This document shows, piece after piece, positions 63,095 to 64,000 of a stretch of 64,000 bases of DNA. Under the pieces are notes generated by a model. That model searched no databases and was not told the DNA's origin. It saw only the letters and a list, made by a program, of their open reading frames with translations. The stretch lies in assembly GCF_000023585.1 (NCBI RefSeq), contig NC_012914.1, forward strand, positions 3,626,001 to 3,690,000, given 5' to 3'. Within the stretch, counting starts at the first letter, position 1. Every line of letters starts with the position of its first letter. The translations under genes were made by a program, and so were the position numbers. This stretch comes from Paenibacillus sp. JDR-2 (lineage in GTDB: Bacteria; Bacillota; Bacilli; Paenibacillales; Paenibacillaceae).

Positions 63095-63766
63095 ATGAAT
63101 GAACGAACTAACCTGGATATTTTCACCGATTCCTTCCTGCCCCTGCTGCATGCAGGAATCGCATTCACGGTTCCTCTTACGTTGATTTCATTCGCGCTGG
63201 GACTTGTGCTGGCGCTCTTAACGGCACTCGCGCGGCTGTCGGATTTTTATCCGATTGTTTGGATAGCGAGGTTCTACGTCTGGATTATACGCGGGACTCC
63301 GCTTTTGGTCCAATTGTTCATTATTTTCTACGGGCTTCCCAGCGTAGGCATTCTAATCGACGCGTTCCCGGCAGCGGTCATTGGGTTTACGCTTAGTGTC
63401 GGTGCCTACGGATCGGAGATTATCCGAGCGGCAATCGTATCCATCCCTAAGGGACAGTGGGAAGCCGCATTCTCGCTAGGGGAAACGAGATTGCAGGCGC
63501 TGCGCCGCATAATCCTGCCCCAGGCGGCAAGGGTCACGGTGCCGCCACTGTCCAATTCGTTCATTTCGTTGGTAAAGGATACTTCGCTGGCAGCAACGGT
63601 AACGGTTACGGAACTATTCCAAAAAGGGCAGCAAATCACCGCGGCTGTCTACGAGCCGCTGTTGATCTACTGCGAGGTCGCCTTAATTTATTTGATTTTC
63701 TGCTCGATACTGGCATTGCTGCAGCGGCAGCTGGAAATATTTTTTAATCGATATTTTACGGCTTAA
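63095..63766 (+). CDS. tcyB: Amino-acid ABC transporter permease (cystine type)
   Basis: 223 aa with five membrane segments. The HisMQ-family loop EIIRAAIVSIPKGQWEAAFSLGETRLQALRRIILPQA contains the EAA motif that contacts the ATPase. RGTPLLVQLFIIFYGLP is the other family block. It lies 18 nt after the binding-protein gene and 34 nt before the ATPase gene. Assigned to cystine by its partners. Confidence 0.87.
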   Translation: MNERTNLDIFTDSFLPLLHAGIAFTVPLTLISFALGLVLALLTALARLSDFYPIVWIARFYVWIIRGTPLLVQLFIIFYGLPSVGILIDAFPAAVIGFTLSVGAYGSEIIRAAIVSIPKGQWEAAFSLGETRLQALRRIILPQAARVTVPPLSNSFISLVKDTSLAATVTVTELFQKGQQITAAVYEPLLIYCEVALIYLIFCSILALLQRQLEIFFNRYFTA

Positions 63767-63800
63767 CCGGTACGGTCCATTTTTAGGAGGTTAAACCCCA

Positions 63801-64000
63801 ATGATCGAAGTACGCGAATTAACCAAATCATTCGGCGACACTTCTGTCCTTCGCGGTATCAATCTGACGCTGGAAAAGGGGCAGGTGCTCGTGTTGATCG
63901 GACCCTCTGGTTCCGGAAAGTCAACATTGCTGCGATGTTTAAATGTACTTGAGATACCTACATCGGGAACAGTCGCAATCGGGAAGGTTCGGCTCGAGTT
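63801..64000 (+). CDS. tcyC: Amino-acid ABC transporter ATP-binding protein, 3'-truncated by window edge
   Basis: Only the first 66 codons are inside the window. ATG 63801 follows TAGGAGG. The start [20 protein letters not shown] and Walker A GPSGSGKS (about 37-44), then [14 protein letters not shown], are typical of polar-amino-acid importers (GlnQ/TcyC group). Completes the importer with the two genes before it. Confidence 0.88.
   Translation, partial: MIEVRELTKSFGDTSVLRGINLTLEKGQVLVLIGPSGSGKSTLLRCLNVLEIPTSGTVAIGKVRLE

Overview
The window is chromosomal DNA of a spore-forming Bacillota, most likely a member of the Paenibacillaceae (Paenibacillus or Cohnella type). This rests on a gerA-type germinant receptor operon, sporulation-style orphan histidine kinases, a SpoVD-like transpeptidase, a large secreted polysaccharide lyase with C-terminal S-layer-homology repeats, strong AGGAGG ribosome sites with frequent TTG/GTG starts, and a base composition near 50% GC. 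I see no rRNA, tRNA, insertion sequence, phage module or CRISPR array. The genus is inference.

Layout. 1-7638: the end of a pentapeptide-repeat protein, a germinant receptor operon (A-C-B order, minus strand) and an ABC-2 exporter operon (minus). 7639-8066: a gene-free stretch with a sigma-A-like promoter and an intrinsic terminator that could bracket a small RNA. 8067-11630: two small beta-rich proteins followed by two glycosyltransferases and a polysaccharide pyruvyl transferase-like protein, possibly a spore-surface glycan cluster. 11874-17318: an orphan sensor kinase, CutC, and a rifampin phosphotransferase-type enzyme with a palindromic putative operator. 17443-20909: a DNA-damage block in which LexA boxes precede a tiny WYL-like/winged-helix gene pair and a nuclease-helicase of the XPD/DinG type, with dps between them. 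21056-27948: GntR plus ilvD, a small stress-type protein, a two-component system with its likely secreted target (both promoters carry the same 11-bp-period direct repeat), a truncated small gene and a DUF421 membrane protein. 28084-39745: a SpoVD-like PBP, an SDR, the 1401-aa PL8 lyase, a MocR regulator, an amine oxidase, the remnant of an alcohol dehydrogenase and an MFS transporter. 39843-48531: a second orphan kinase, a lipoprotein, a GH27 alpha-galactosidase with three C-terminal repeats and three cre-like sites upstream, a third orphan kinase, a metallophosphoesterase, YbjQ, and a spermidine-synthase-like protein.

48602-56875 holds an AraC/PhyH pair, an epimerase-like SDR, and a GntR-controlled operon. 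Its five enzymes (dehydrogenase, enolase-superfamily dehydratase, second dehydrogenase, lactonase, FAH-family hydrolase) together make a complete non-phosphorylative route of the L-fucose/L-rhamnose type, ending in pyruvate plus lactate. The exact sugar cannot be read from the sequence. 56985-64000: an HxlR regulator with palindromes before a NmrA-like and a membrane protein gene, a VanRS-like two-component system with a VanZ-like protein, a quinone-reductase-like protein, and a cystine-type ABC importer whose ATPase gene runs off the right edge.

The least described material is the SOS-linked WYL/winged-helix micro-operon, which looks like the two halves of an HTH-WYL regulator encoded separately. 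Also worth attention are the OmpR-type repeat shared by a two-component operon and the gene behind it, and the duplicated GntR operator of the sugar-acid operon.
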